A DNA stretch of 43,982 nucleotides, taken from Pseudobdellovibrionaceae bacterium. GTDB lineage: Bacteria; Bdellovibrionota; Bdellovibrionia; Bdellovibrionales; Bdellovibrionaceae. This document shows, one piece after another, positions 30,793-39,509 of this stretch. The DNA is taken from assembly GCA_019637895.1 (NCBI GenBank), contig JAHBUU010000005.1, positions 1 to 43,982 of the forward strand. The letters run 5' to 3'. Both the position numbers and the translations under genes were made by a program. The notes beneath the pieces were generated by a model. It ran no database searches and was not told the origin of the DNA. It saw only the letters and a program-made list of their open reading frames with translations. Position 1 is the stretch's first letter, and each line of letters opens with the position of its first letter.

Positions 30793-32766
30793 CTAGAGGC
30801 CGAGGCGTTTCTTGAGTTGCTCAGCCGCTTTTTTGGCTTCGTTTTCAACGCCTTTTTTCGCTGAATTTTCTGCGTCTTTCTTGGCCTTTTCTTTTTGGGT
30901 TTCGACTTCTTTCTTTTTGGAGTCGGCCTGGGCTTGCAGTTTTTTGACCTCGCCGTCGACTTGATTTCGCAATTTTGCGATTTCGGTGTCGATTTGTGCC
31001 TTGGTTTTTCCGACCTGCTCTTGGACGTAAGCTTCGATTTTGGCTCTGGCCTCGGCGATCTTCGCGTTGATTTCACGCGAAAGGCCTTTCTGCAGCTCTG
31101 GCCCCAGGTTGGAGTTCACACTGGTATTGATCCTGGGAAGAGTTCCCGAGAATCGGGCATCCAAGGTCACGGCCGGCATTCCGTTGAAAACTCCTTTGAG
31201 CAGCGACGAGACGACCTCGTTCTTGGCGGAAATATTGTAAGCCACATTGTTGAACTGGTTGCCGAGTCGCAGTTCAAACTCTCGCAGGGCCCGCAGTGAG
31301 GACTGTACGTTCACGGCGCCATTCGCTTTGTCGAACGCGATATTGACGTCCGACCCTTTGATCAGATCACGGCCGACGATGGGATAGCTTCCGACATTCA
31401 GCAATAGCTCGATCAAGCTGGCCTCACCTCGGTTATCGACGGTGAGCTTGGTTGAAAAATCCCGAATTTCCATTCCTGGGAAATCGCCCGCCAGATTGGC
31501 AATGGTGGGCTTGCGGGTCAGAACCTGATTGGTCGTGACGTCGAGGATCTCGCCTTTGATGTTTCCAGCATGTGGGGAGGTCCCGGCCTGAGAGCTGACG
31601 GCTGTTCGTTTCAGCCAGAAAAGAGGGTACGAGTTCGGGCGTCCAAATTCGTAGCTGACGCCTGAGGCTCGGGGCCTTGGCTGAATGGCAGGATCGGCTT
31701 CTTTGCCGCCTTTTTTCATCAGATTTGGCGGAACGTATTTTTCAGCGAGGGCGCGATAGGTCTGAAACTTATTGAGATAAGGATCCAGGTACTGCTTGAA
31801 CAGCGCGGCGACCAGGGCTTTCGGATCGAGGCTGGGAATTCGGAACCGGGTTTCCAGGGCCTTGATATCGGCTTTGATCTGCGCCTCCAGGGCCTTGACG
31901 TCGGCATTCGCCTTTTTCAAGTCACCATCCAGATCTTTGCCCGCAGCTTCGATGGTTTTGATCTTGGCGTCGGCGTCTTTGAAAATGCCATCAAGTTCTT
32001 TAAGGCTGTCTTGGAGTTCCTGTGGAGATTTGAAGTCCTTGGTTTTCACTTTTTTCAGGCGTTGTTCGAGCGCCTGGAGATCAGAACCTTGTGGCAGGGT
32101 TTTGAGGCGTGTTTCCCAATCCTTTTGTTTGCCTTTGACCCAGGTGTCGAGTTCCTGCGCCATCTTTTTCGAGGCTAGGGACTCTTCGATTTTGCTGAGT
32201 TGGACCTGGGAATCCGTTCCCGCTAGGATGCTGGCCAGATCACCGAAGACGTTCTCATTGTAGTCTTCTTGAACTTTTTCGAGCGCCTGCCCCTTCAGTT
32301 TTTCTCCCTCTTTGGCGAGGAATCCTGGCTCGTTGCTTTCGATGATCGGTTCTGGCGGCTTGACCCAACCTTTCGAAGGACGTGGTTTGCCGAACTCAAT
32401 CTGTTCGACCACCGCTTCGTTGATGACGATCTTGGCGCGCAGAAGGGCATCCCACAGCATCCCGAAGCGAACCTCGCCGACGCTGACCGAGTTTTTCATC
32501 GGGCTTTCGGAATTCGTCACGTCGATTCCGGCGATTCGCATATGGGCTTTGAAGAAGCTCGTTTCGAGCTCGCGCACGTCGACCTGCACACCCATCGCAC
32601 TGGTCAATCCCCACTGGAGCGCCATCCGCAGATGAGTGTCCATGAAGAATTTCGCGTAAAGCGAGAACAGAATCACCAGAACCACAACGGGAAGGACGGC
32701 TTCCCAACGAATCGGGCCTTGGCGCTTTTTCTTTTTCGGAACGGCGGTGTTGTCTGCTTTTGTCAT
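30793..32766 (-). CDS. TIGR03545-like AsmA-type envelope protein
   Basis: Function unknown. The 657-aa protein has a Lys-rich cytoplasmic start, one membrane span (about residues 22-41), then an AsmA-like N-terminal segment (ALQWGLTSAMGVQVDV, then VGEVRFGMLWDALLRAKIVINEAVV). A coiled coil covers about 215-310 (repeated KALEAQIKADIKALE pattern), and a beta-rich AsmA/DUF748-like C-terminal half follows. The last 100 residues are a highly charged Lys/Glu/Ala coiled coil. The gene pair with a TIGR03546-type protein is a known conserved pair in outer-membrane bacteria (from memory). Role in lipid or protein handling across the periplasm is inferred from the AsmA resemblance. Starts at ATG 32766, 12 nt from the upstream gene. 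Last gene of the operon. Confidence 0.75.
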   Translation of the reverse strand: MTKADNTAVPKKKKRQGPIRWEAVLPVVVLVILFSLYAKFFMDTHLRMALQWGLTSAMGVQVDVRELETSFFKAHMRIAGIDVTNSESPMKNSVSVGEVRFGMLWDALLRAKIVINEAVVEQIEFGKPRPSKGWVKPPEPIIESNEPGFLAKEGEKLKGQALEKVQEDYNENVFGDLASILAGTDSQVQLSKIEESLASKKMAQELDTWVKGKQKDWETRLKTLPQGSDLQALEQRLKKVKTKDFKSPQELQDSLKELDGIFKDADAKIKTIEAAGKDLDGDLKKANADVKALEAQIKADIKALETRFRIPSLDPKALVAALFKQYLDPYLNKFQTYRALAEKYVPPNLMKKGGKEADPAIQPRPRASGVSYEFGRPNSYPLFWLKRTAVSSQAGTSPHAGNIKGEILDVTTNQVLTRKPTIANLAGDFPGMEIRDFSTKLTVDNRGEASLIELLLNVGSYPIVGRDLIKGSDVNIAFDKANGAVNVQSSLRALREFELRLGNQFNNVAYNISAKNEVVSSLLKGVFNGMPAVTLDARFSGTLPRINTSVNSNLGPELQKGLSREINAKIAEARAKIEAYVQEQVGKTKAQIDTEIAKLRNQVDGEVKKLQAQADSKKKEVETQKEKAKKDAENSAKKGVENEAKKAAEQLKKRLGL

Positions 32767-32778
32767 GGTCGTCCTCGA

Positions 32779-33303
32779 TTAAAGATAAAGTTTTTCGTAA
32801 GTGGTGTACCAGGCGTAGAACTTGGTCGCGGTCCAGGCCTTCCAGATCTTTGTTTCCTTGAATCGGGCGACGAAGGTCGCTCGGTATTTCAGGATCAATG
32901 AGCGGAAAATGAAAAAGGCGGGGATGGCGAGAAGCACGCCGACCACCATCGAGCCCATCACGATGCTGTTGTTGAATCGGGTGAGCGGAACCAGCGGCAT
33001 ATTGTAAAGGCTGACGAACAAGGGGCGCAGTCCTTCGTTTTCGAGAACGGCCCGTCCAAGGGCGTCGGCCAAAGGATCAACGAGCCAGGCGACGAATTTG
33101 AAAAAGAAGGCGGCCATGAAAGCGGCCCCGATTTGAATTCGGAAAAAGAGCAGTACGAACAGCAGAATGAGGGTCTGCAGGCTGAGGAACGGAGAGAACC
33201 CCAGAATGATCCCGCAGGAAAGACCGGCGGCGAGTTGATTGTGGCCGGTGTCCGAATTCAGCATGCGGAAAAAGGCGAAAAGTTGTTTCAGTAAGAGAGT
33301 CAT
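32779..33303 (-). CDS. TIGR03546/DUF2062-like inner-membrane protein
   Basis: The 174-aa protein has three or so hydrophobic segments (about 26-54, 56-76, 112-138) and short Arg/Lys-rich ends. The P-x-x-x-A-x-G and GxxxGFSPF pattern (AGLSCGIILGFSPFLSLQT) resembles DUF2062 proteins. ATG 33303 is set by GGAGGAGG just upstream. That site lies inside a hairpin (see separate feature). It is paired with the TIGR03545-like gene 12 nt downstream, which suggests the two work together. Function unknown. Confidence 0.75.
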   Translation of the reverse strand: MTLLLKQLFAFFRMLNSDTGHNQLAAGLSCGIILGFSPFLSLQTLILLFVLLFFRIQIGAAFMAAFFFKFVAWLVDPLADALGRAVLENEGLRPLFVSLYNMPLVPLTRFNNSIVMGSMVVGVLLAIPAFFIFRSLILKYRATFVARFKETKIWKAWTATKFYAWYTTYEKLYL

Positions 33304-33306
33304 CGA

Positions 33307-33346
33307 GCCTCCTCCGCAAAGCCTAAATGGATCTGCGGAGGGAGGC
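33307..33346 (-). promoter_or_regulatory. Hairpin masking the ribosome site of the TIGR03546-like gene
   Basis: A 12-bp stem with one bulged base (33307-33318 with 33334-33346) has a 15-nt loop. In the minus-strand RNA the 3' arm contains the GGAGGAGG ribosome site, so the helix would hide it. No T-run follows on the minus strand, so this is not an ordinary terminator of the upstream gene. Confidence 0.55.
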
Positions 33347-33390
33347 AAAGGCTTGGGGGCTTGACGCGTTGTTGAGAGCGCCGGGTTCGA

Positions 33391-34416
33391 TCAGATTTCT
33401 TTTTTGAGCAGGACGTAGTCGTGGGTCCAAAGCGGCGTCGCCTTTTTTTTGTAGCTTTCCGATTGAGCGCCGGTTTTGACCAAGGCCGTGATCATTTTGG
33501 AATGCCCCTTGGCGAGGGCGGCTGTGGCTTGCAGATAGGTCAAGGCATTCGAAAGGCCTTTTCCTCGGGCTTCGTTGCGAACCGCAACCGTCTTGAGAAC
33601 CAGGTAGCCCTGATCCACGAACCCGTAGAAAAATCCGACTTCCTTGCCGTTTTTATCCAAGACGAAGAAAGAATAAGAAAGATCAGCTTTTTTCATGGCG
33701 GGGACATAAATTCCCGCGAAGCCTTGGGGATCCAGGGGCTCGAACAGAAAGTTGTCGCGGAAACCCTCCATACTGATCTCGTAGAGCGCGGGGATCTCGT
33801 GGGATTCGAGGCGGTCTGCATCCACTGGACGGAACGAATACCCTTCTTGCGCAGCCCGCTCGTAGGCTGGTCGGCACTTTTCGGCGTAACCCTGGAGATC
33901 TCCGAGACCCACGGACTGGTAGCTTTCACAAACGGTGAAACCACCCTCCATCCAAACCTGCGGGTACTCCTTGGGCTGAAAGGGCTCCCAGGAAAAGGTC
34001 AGCTCGTCATCTTTAGGGAGTCCGAATCGATAGGGGAACCAGGTGTTGTAATTCAAGGGTCCGTAAACGGTTTTCACCCCTTTGGACTTCAAGAAAGCTT
34101 CGGCCTCATGAAGCAGGCCCTTCCCAATGGCGAGGGCTTCTTTGGTGGAGGTGTCGGTTTCGAAGAATCCGATGAAGCCGACGTCGGGATTGGTCAGGGA
34201 CACATTGGCGCCGATGCGTTGATGTCCGCTTCGGGTGACCCAAAACTCCGTCGGACGGGGAAAAGGCAGTTGAAGCAGGCTCACCCAAAGCGGAGCCGGC
34301 CACAGCAAAGGGGCCTCTTTCGCCGGACGAACGGCAGAAGGGACGCTCGAGAAGATCTTTGCGAACTCGTCGAAGCGGCCTTCGGCTCTGGCTTGGGAAC
34401 GTGTCCAAAATTCCAT
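33391..34416 (-). CDS. GNAT-family acyltransferase-like protein
   Basis: A 341-aa protein with a GNAT C-terminal domain: the acyl-CoA-binding motif A appears as VAVRNEARGKGLSNAL (about 275-291), followed by the beta5/alpha4 region and a final WTHDYVLLKK. The N-terminal half looks like a second, degenerate GNAT unit that has lost motif A. A central motif GPLNYNTWFPYRFGL followed by FQPKEYPQVWMEGGF (about 115-165) is a hallmark of a subgroup of large uncharacterised GNAT proteins. It starts at ATG 34416, 2 nt after the PEP-enzyme stop, so it belongs to the same operon. Substrate unknown; an acyl transfer to an amine or lipid intermediate is a guess. Confidence 0.7.
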   Translation of the reverse strand: MEFWTRSQARAEGRFDEFAKIFSSVPSAVRPAKEAPLLWPAPLWVSLLQLPFPRPTEFWVTRSGHQRIGANVSLTNPDVGFIGFFETDTSTKEALAIGKGLLHEAEAFLKSKGVKTVYGPLNYNTWFPYRFGLPKDDELTFSWEPFQPKEYPQVWMEGGFTVCESYQSVGLGDLQGYAEKCRPAYERAAQEGYSFRPVDADRLESHEIPALYEISMEGFRDNFLFEPLDPQGFAGIYVPAMKKADLSYSFFVLDKNGKEVGFFYGFVDQGYLVLKTVAVRNEARGKGLSNALTYLQATAALAKGHSKMITALVKTGAQSESYKKKATPLWTHDYVLLKKEI

Positions 34417-34418
34417 GA

Positions 34419-37145
34419 TTAGGACCTCAGGATGCGGACTTCACCGCGTCCAGCATCGATGCGCACGCGCATTCCTGTTTTCAGTTTCGTCATGAGTCCT
34501 CCGGAAATCCCAACGATCGTCGGAAGTCCCAGTTCGCGAGCCACGACCGCCGAGTGTGACAGCAGAGAGCCTCGTTCGATCAAAAGACCCGAGCAGGCCG
34601 GGTACAGCGGTACCCATCCTGGATCGGTCCGGCTGGTGACAAGGATTTCCCCATTGAGACCTTCGGCATCTTTCGGATCCTTGGCGACTCGAACGACCCC
34701 TTCGATGACTCCAGGACAGCAAGGGGTTCCAATCAGAACGTCTGGATCCGTCGAAACCGGCGCCTCGGAGGCCAAGAGATCGCTCTCCAAAAGGATCTGC
34801 GGGTACAGCGAAGAAACGGCCACATTTCCTTTGGTCATGAGGCGATCTGGCGGTGGGATTTCCTCGTTGAACTGTGCGAACTCTTTTTTGCGAGCGTCGG
34901 CGAGGGTCCGAACTTGCAATGACGAGGCTCTGCCTTCATCCAGAGAGACTAGCTCTTCGATGGTCAGGAAAAAGATGTCCTGAGGTTCAGACAGCAATCC
35001 GAGCTGCTGGTACTTTTCCCCCATGGCGCGGAACAGATGGCGGGCGATCCCGAAGATCTTTGTTCGAGCAAAGCGCAGGTTCTCGCGATTGCGAACGGCC
35101 TTCCTGGTCTGTTTGACCACCCAGAAATAGATCGCTCGTTTTGGGCCACCCAGAAGGCCTCGCGCCTGCTCTTCGGCCTTGGAGCGGATTTCGACTTCGC
35201 GTTTCTCCATCGCCTCGATGGAGTAGGACTTGGTGCGGATATAGGAAACGACCGAGTTGATGGCGAACTCGGGATTGTCATGCAGATCGGATTCCTCGAG
35301 TTTCAGCTCGTTGATGCAGCGGAAACCGTACTTATCCAGGAAGATCTCGAGCTGCTGGGCAAAGAAAGATGATTTGCGATCGCTTCGCAGGGATTTGAGG
35401 ATATCGGCATTGCTCTGGGTGAGGATCCAGTCGCGTTCAGTCGTGTCCTTGAGATCCAGGTGGGCGGCAATTCGCATCAGCATCTTTGTCGGTTCCGTGC
35501 TTTCGAGGTCGCCCTGTCCGCATAGAAGATCATTCTGCAGACTGGCCCCGTCGTTGCCTTGGGCGACCCAGTTTTCAGTCAGCTTCTTCAGCAAGCCGAA
35601 AAAGATCATGCATAAATAGTCGTTGATGATCGGCGCCTTCCAGTTCTTGAGCATCTTGTTCTCGAGATCGTGGTAATGCTCCATCAGATCCGTGAGGCTG
35701 AGCTTGCGGAATTCGGTCTTGCGGGCCTTGTCGTACTCGCGATCAAAATTTTCGCGGAAGTCGTTGACGATCCGGTCGATTCGATTGAATCGCCAGAGTG
35801 TCGAACCGATCAACGTCATTCGGTGAAGGAAGCTGTACTGCGGAGGGTTTTTCGTAAAATCGAAAAGGCCCGCCATTTCTGGTTTCAGTTTTTGTTTCAC
35901 GCCCATCATGGTTTCCATGAAGGCCTTGTTGTTGGCCGATCCCGGAAGCATCAGAACCAATCGATACCAGTTGATGAGGTTGTAATAGATCCGTCCGCGA
36001 ATCTGTCCAAGCATGTTGCGATACATGCTTTCGTGGGATTCGATCATCTCGGCGGGAACACCCATCACTTGGCAGAACTGGATATAAACCTGGCGGTAGG
36101 CTCGGGCCGCAAAACTGAAGGTCAGCGGGGAGGTCACTCCACTATAGGATTCGATGATATTCGAGTTGTCCCAGAGAAAAATCCGTTCGCCCTTGAGGTT
36201 GTCGGCGAAAAAAATGTCCGGAGGGATATTCGTGATCGGTCGCGTTTGAACACAGAACAGTTTGCCTTTTTCGAAGGCCCATTCGCAGTCTTGCGGTGAA
36301 CCATAGGACTTTTCCAGATCCAAGGTGAGCTTGGCGACTTCGAGGACTTGGGTATCTGTTAGGCTTGAGGCCTTGGCTTGGGATTCGGGGATGGCTTTCT
36401 TTTCGAGTCCTCCGCCAGCCTTGGAGAACAGTCCTTCATTCTTTTCGACGATGGTGCTGGTGATCTTTTTGCTGTCACGGTGGACTTCGAAACTGTCGGC
36501 GTCCAACTCGCCCGAGACAAGGCCTTCGCCAAGACCCCAAACCGAGCTGACAAGCAGATGATCGCGGTCAAGAGCCCGGATGGGATGCCGTGAAAAGGCG
36601 ACACCGGCTGACTCGGCGAAGATCATTTTCTGAATCACCACGCCCATGCTCAGATTTGAAACGGGAAGACCTTTTTGCAAACGATAGCTAAGGGCTCGCT
36701 CGGAGTACGCCGAGGCCCAACAGAGCTTGAGTGAGGTCTCGATCTGCTCGAGGCCTTTTTGGAAAAGATAGGACGAGAATTGGCCCGCGAAAGAGTGTTC
36801 TGCCGAGTCTTCGTCGAGTCCGCTTGAGCGAACGGCGACGAAGCTGTCTTCGAGGGAATTTTTATTCAGCTCTTTGGAGATTTCCTCGTGCAGGCTTTGA
36901 GGAATCCGCGCAGTCGTAAAGAGCTCTTCGACATATTTTGAAAAAGAGGCCGGAGTTCCCTGGAACTCGAGCTTGTCTTCGAGATGATTTGAGCGAAGGA
37001 ACTCTTGGAAGGCTTCGGCCCCGACGCAGAACCAGCCTGGAACAGGAAAGCCCCGTGAGGACATGATCGCCATGTTGGTGGCTTTGCCTCCGCAAGAGGA
37101 GCGGAATGTTTCGATGGAATCGTGGGTGGTTAAGATGCGTTTCAT
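34419..37145 (-). CDS. PEP-synthase/rifampin-phosphotransferase-like enzyme
   Basis: The 908-aa protein joins an N-terminal PEP/pyruvate-binding ATP-grasp domain (GGKATNMAIMSSRGFPVPGWF, VAVRSSGLDEDSAEHSFAGQF, then CEWAFEKGKLFCVQTRPI) to a C-terminal swivelling domain with the phosphohistidine motif LLSHSAVVARELGLP, catalytic H864. The long middle region (about 320-740) is unlike the PEP/pyruvate barrel of PpsA; no C-terminal barrel exists. This layout is that of rifampin phosphotransferase and phenylphosphate-synthase-type enzymes, which phosphorylate an alcohol or phenol using ATP. The true substrate is unknown. It overlaps the UbiA gene by 4 nt (ATGA). Confidence 0.8.
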   Translation of the reverse strand: MKRILTTHDSIETFRSSCGGKATNMAIMSSRGFPVPGWFCVGAEAFQEFLRSNHLEDKLEFQGTPASFSKYVEELFTTARIPQSLHEEISKELNKNSLEDSFVAVRSSGLDEDSAEHSFAGQFSSYLFQKGLEQIETSLKLCWASAYSERALSYRLQKGLPVSNLSMGVVIQKMIFAESAGVAFSRHPIRALDRDHLLVSSVWGLGEGLVSGELDADSFEVHRDSKKITSTIVEKNEGLFSKAGGGLEKKAIPESQAKASSLTDTQVLEVAKLTLDLEKSYGSPQDCEWAFEKGKLFCVQTRPITNIPPDIFFADNLKGERIFLWDNSNIIESYSGVTSPLTFSFAARAYRQVYIQFCQVMGVPAEMIESHESMYRNMLGQIRGRIYYNLINWYRLVLMLPGSANNKAFMETMMGVKQKLKPEMAGLFDFTKNPPQYSFLHRMTLIGSTLWRFNRIDRIVNDFRENFDREYDKARKTEFRKLSLTDLMEHYHDLENKMLKNWKAPIINDYLCMIFFGLLKKLTENWVAQGNDGASLQNDLLCGQGDLESTEPTKMLMRIAAHLDLKDTTERDWILTQSNADILKSLRSDRKSSFFAQQLEIFLDKYGFRCINELKLEESDLHDNPEFAINSVVSYIRTKSYSIEAMEKREVEIRSKAEEQARGLLGGPKRAIYFWVVKQTRKAVRNRENLRFARTKIFGIARHLFRAMGEKYQQLGLLSEPQDIFFLTIEELVSLDEGRASSLQVRTLADARKKEFAQFNEEIPPPDRLMTKGNVAVSSLYPQILLESDLLASEAPVSTDPDVLIGTPCCPGVIEGVVRVAKDPKDAEGLNGEILVTSRTDPGWVPLYPACSGLLIERGSLLSHSAVVARELGLPTIVGISGGLMTKLKTGMRVRIDAGRGEVRILRS

Positions 37146-38029
37146 GGGACCATCCTTGCAAGAAGCGGAAACCAGATGTGAAGAATCAATGACAGCGTCG
37201 CGAGACCTTCGACCATCTTGTATTTTTCAGGGCGTCGGAGGACGACATAGGTCAAGAAAAAAGCGAGCGGAGTCAGGAGAGGGAGGAAGAGTGCGCAGAA
37301 TCCCACCTGCCCGAAGAAAAGGGAGTCTGCGAGCATCATCGCCCCGGCCAGTGCAACAAAGGCTGTCGCAATGATGATGAGACCACTTTTAGGGGCGCCA
37401 TAGACGTGCAGATAAGTTCTGAGCATAGGGTGGGCCTTGGGATCGAGTTTCCGACAGACCTCATATCCAAAGAACGAACCCAAGACCATCAGCGCCCAGT
37501 CGAAACCGGCCGAGTTGTAAAGATCCGCAGAGATGATATCGGCCGTTGAATGCAGGGAAAAGGAAAACAGGGACAAGGGAATCAGAATTACCTGGTGACT
37601 AAGGCCATAGAGGAACATGCGTTGTTCGAGCCAGGAACCGATGTAGAATTCTCGGAACATCAACCACAGATAAATCGTCACGACTCCGTAGAGAAGTCCC
37701 GCGGTGGGTGAGAATGAAAAAAGAATGAGGGCGGCGATTGCCATGATGATGGCTAGCAGGCGGATCGCTCTTTCGACCTGAATGGGCTTAAGGACTCCTC
37801 GGGGAAGGGGGCGGGTCGGATTTGCGATCTGATCCTTTTTGAAATCTTTGAGTTCGTCCATCATGCGTAGTTCCGCGAAAAAAAGTGCGATGAGGACGAA
37901 GCCCAGGAGGACCTTCCAGTCGAAAGCTTCGTTCGAGAGCGCCCAGCCGGACAAGGCAAGGCCACCGGCCAAGAGGCCATAGGCGGGAATCGGAAGTCTT
38001 TCGCGAATGAAAACTAACCAAGCGCCCAT
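37142..38029 (-). CDS. UbiA-family prenyltransferase
   Basis: Integral membrane enzyme that transfers a prenyl group to an aromatic or other acceptor. The 295-aa protein has the first Asp-rich motif as D58-E59-x-x-D62-x-x-x-D66 (usually NDxxDxxxD), followed by the standard NPTRPLPRG. The second motif region (FGYEVCRKLDPKAHP) is degenerate, with few aspartates. About eight hydrophobic spans follow. The start at ATG 38029 is set by AAAGGAG; a longer upstream frame has no matching features and overlaps the ligase. It overlaps the ligase end by 16 nt. The acceptor is unknown; this is not the ubiquinone or heme O enzyme as far as I can tell. Confidence 0.82.
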   Translation of the reverse strand: MGAWLVFIRERLPIPAYGLLAGGLALSGWALSNEAFDWKVLLGFVLIALFFAELRMMDELKDFKKDQIANPTRPLPRGVLKPIQVERAIRLLAIIMAIAALILFSFSPTAGLLYGVVTIYLWLMFREFYIGSWLEQRMFLYGLSHQVILIPLSLFSFSLHSTADIISADLYNSAGFDWALMVLGSFFGYEVCRKLDPKAHPMLRTYLHVYGAPKSGLIIIATAFVALAGAMMLADSLFFGQVGFCALFLPLLTPLAFFLTYVVLRRPEKYKMVEGLATLSLILHIWFPLLARMVP

Positions 38030-39411
38030 GGGGCTCCTTTCGACAATGATGCAAATCGATCGATGCGTGCCCGGTGACGAGCGTCTCTTTGAATTTTGAC
38101 AACGGTTTGACCCGACAACGAAAAATCTTTGAAAAGATCGGGCGTGAGATCTTCGCCGAAGAGCCAAGGGCCTCGCGGAGTCGGCTGAACAAAGGCGCGA
38201 GAGTGCTTGAGCTCGTTGAAAATCTTTTGTTCGACGAGGAAGAGTTCTTGGTCTTGTTGGGAGCGACCCATATACCACCACCCCTGCTCATCGCTGAGGA
38301 CTCGGTCGCCCATATTGTGCCAAAGAACTCCGTTTTCACGTTTCTTGTTGGCGCGGTTTTCCGGGGAATCTCCGCCCCAATATTCGGGACCGACATGGAG
38401 ACCTGAGATCCAAACGGTATTCGCTTCGACTCGTGAGGACAGTTGTGGCACGGGCTTTCCCAGATACAAGGTCTGAAAATAACCTCGGTCCTTGGATTTC
38501 TGAACGGCTTCATGAGCATCGGCGACGGCGACGGGTTCGGCCTCGCTGCTGCCGTAAATATGGCTCCAGTGAGCCATTGGCCAATGGTGGAAGCCTTCTT
38601 CAAAGAGAGAAACGTCGGTCAGGGCTCCGCCGATGTGAATGCTTCGCAAGGAGGGGAGTCCACCGTTCGAGAGGAGAGTTTTCAGAAAGGCGGGCCCTGC
38701 GGTCATAGTTTCCGGAAGTTGGTCAGTCGAGAGCTGGCTGATCGCGCGGAAGTCTTTCTTTTTCCAGCCTGGAGGGACGATGACGGACCCGCGGCCGGAA
38801 GCAAGGTTCGCCAAGGCGAAGTTTGCAAAGATACAAAGATCCGGTGTCGAAAACTCTTCTAAACCCAAGGCCTCGTTGAGGACCTGATGTTGGGCTCGCA
38901 TATAGCCGTGAGCGCGAAGCACGCCTTTTGGCAGCCCCGTCGTTCCAGAAGTGAAAGTCAAAATTCCAGGAGAGTCGGCCTCGACATTCTCGATTTGCAG
39001 GTCGCCGTGGCTGTCCCAAGCCTGTTGTGGCCAGATCCAGTGGGGAATTTTTCGAATGGCCGGGATTCGCAGTCCCCAGAGGCGCCCTTTCCAACCCGCG
39101 ATAAAATATCGTGGCTGGATCTTTTCGATCAGAAGAGCGATGCGATCAGCTTTCATCCACGGTTCGACGAAGAGAATGCAGGCCCCTTGAGCCAGACAGG
39201 CCGTGACCATGGCGTAGAGCCGAGGACTGAGAGGATCCATCAGCAGGACATAGTCGCCCTTTTTAAGACCCTTGGATTTTAGATGGTTTTGAACACCGCC
39301 GCTTCGACGGGATAGCTCATGGAAGCTGACTGGCTCGTTGCCAGGCAACCACAAAGCCATCCGATCCGGATGGCGCTCGGCCTTTTCCACAAAAAGACTA
39401 ACCGTGTTCAA
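38014..39411 (-). CDS. AMP-dependent acyl ligase (OleC-like subgroup)
   Basis: Adenylate-forming enzyme of the ANL superfamily. The P-loop reads FTSGTTGLPKGV (about residues 150-161). The A5 region is HIYGSSEAEPVA, followed later by the hinge-proximal NMGDRV and WWYMGR. The sequence FANFALANLASGRGSVIVP resembles the OleC group of beta-lactone synthetase-like ligases, as does the C-terminal RHxAxI. The A10 catalytic lysine (normally RHNAKI or GKxDR) is arginine here: RHRARIDR, R449 with this start. The start TTG 39411 is set by GGGGAG; TTG 39438 has no site. Product length 465 aa. Substrate unknown. Confidence 0.8.
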   Translation of the reverse strand: MNTVSLFVEKAERHPDRMALWLPGNEPVSFHELSRRSGGVQNHLKSKGLKKGDYVLLMDPLSPRLYAMVTACLAQGACILFVEPWMKADRIALLIEKIQPRYFIAGWKGRLWGLRIPAIRKIPHWIWPQQAWDSHGDLQIENVEADSPGILTFTSGTTGLPKGVLRAHGYMRAQHQVLNEALGLEEFSTPDLCIFANFALANLASGRGSVIVPPGWKKKDFRAISQLSTDQLPETMTAGPAFLKTLLSNGGLPSLRSIHIGGALTDVSLFEEGFHHWPMAHWSHIYGSSEAEPVAVADAHEAVQKSKDRGYFQTLYLGKPVPQLSSRVEANTVWISGLHVGPEYWGGDSPENRANKKRENGVLWHNMGDRVLSDEQGWWYMGRSQQDQELFLVEQKIFNELKHSRAFVQPTPRGPWLFGEDLTPDLFKDFSLSGQTVVKIQRDARHRARIDRFASLSKGAPWALG

Positions 39412-39472
39412 AGAAAACTCCCCTCTCTCTTTTATCAATCAGAAGAGAGATTGGGAGGACCGGGATCGAAAG

Positions 39473-39501
39473 TTCCCGCCCTCCGTCGGGGAGGGTGGGA
39501 A
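39473..39501 (-). promoter_or_regulatory. Hairpin between the PLP enzyme and the ligase
   Basis: Inverted repeat of 12 pairs with one mismatch on the transcribed strand (39473-39484 with 39490-39501), 5-nt loop. It falls in the 98-nt gap between the two genes. The T-run is weak, so it may attenuate or set an mRNA processing point inside the operon. Confidence 0.4.
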
Positions 39502-39509
39502 CAAAGGTT

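Noticed and set aside
34419-37145. A dedicated rifampicin-resistance phosphotransferase
   Set aside because: The domain layout is similar, but the UbiA/ligase operon context argues for a biosynthetic substrate, and RpoB in this window has a wild-type rifampicin site.
38030-38281. An 84-codon upstream extension of the UbiA frame
   Set aside because: Arg/Ser-rich, lies within the ligase gene and has no start site; ATG 38029 has AAAGGAG.
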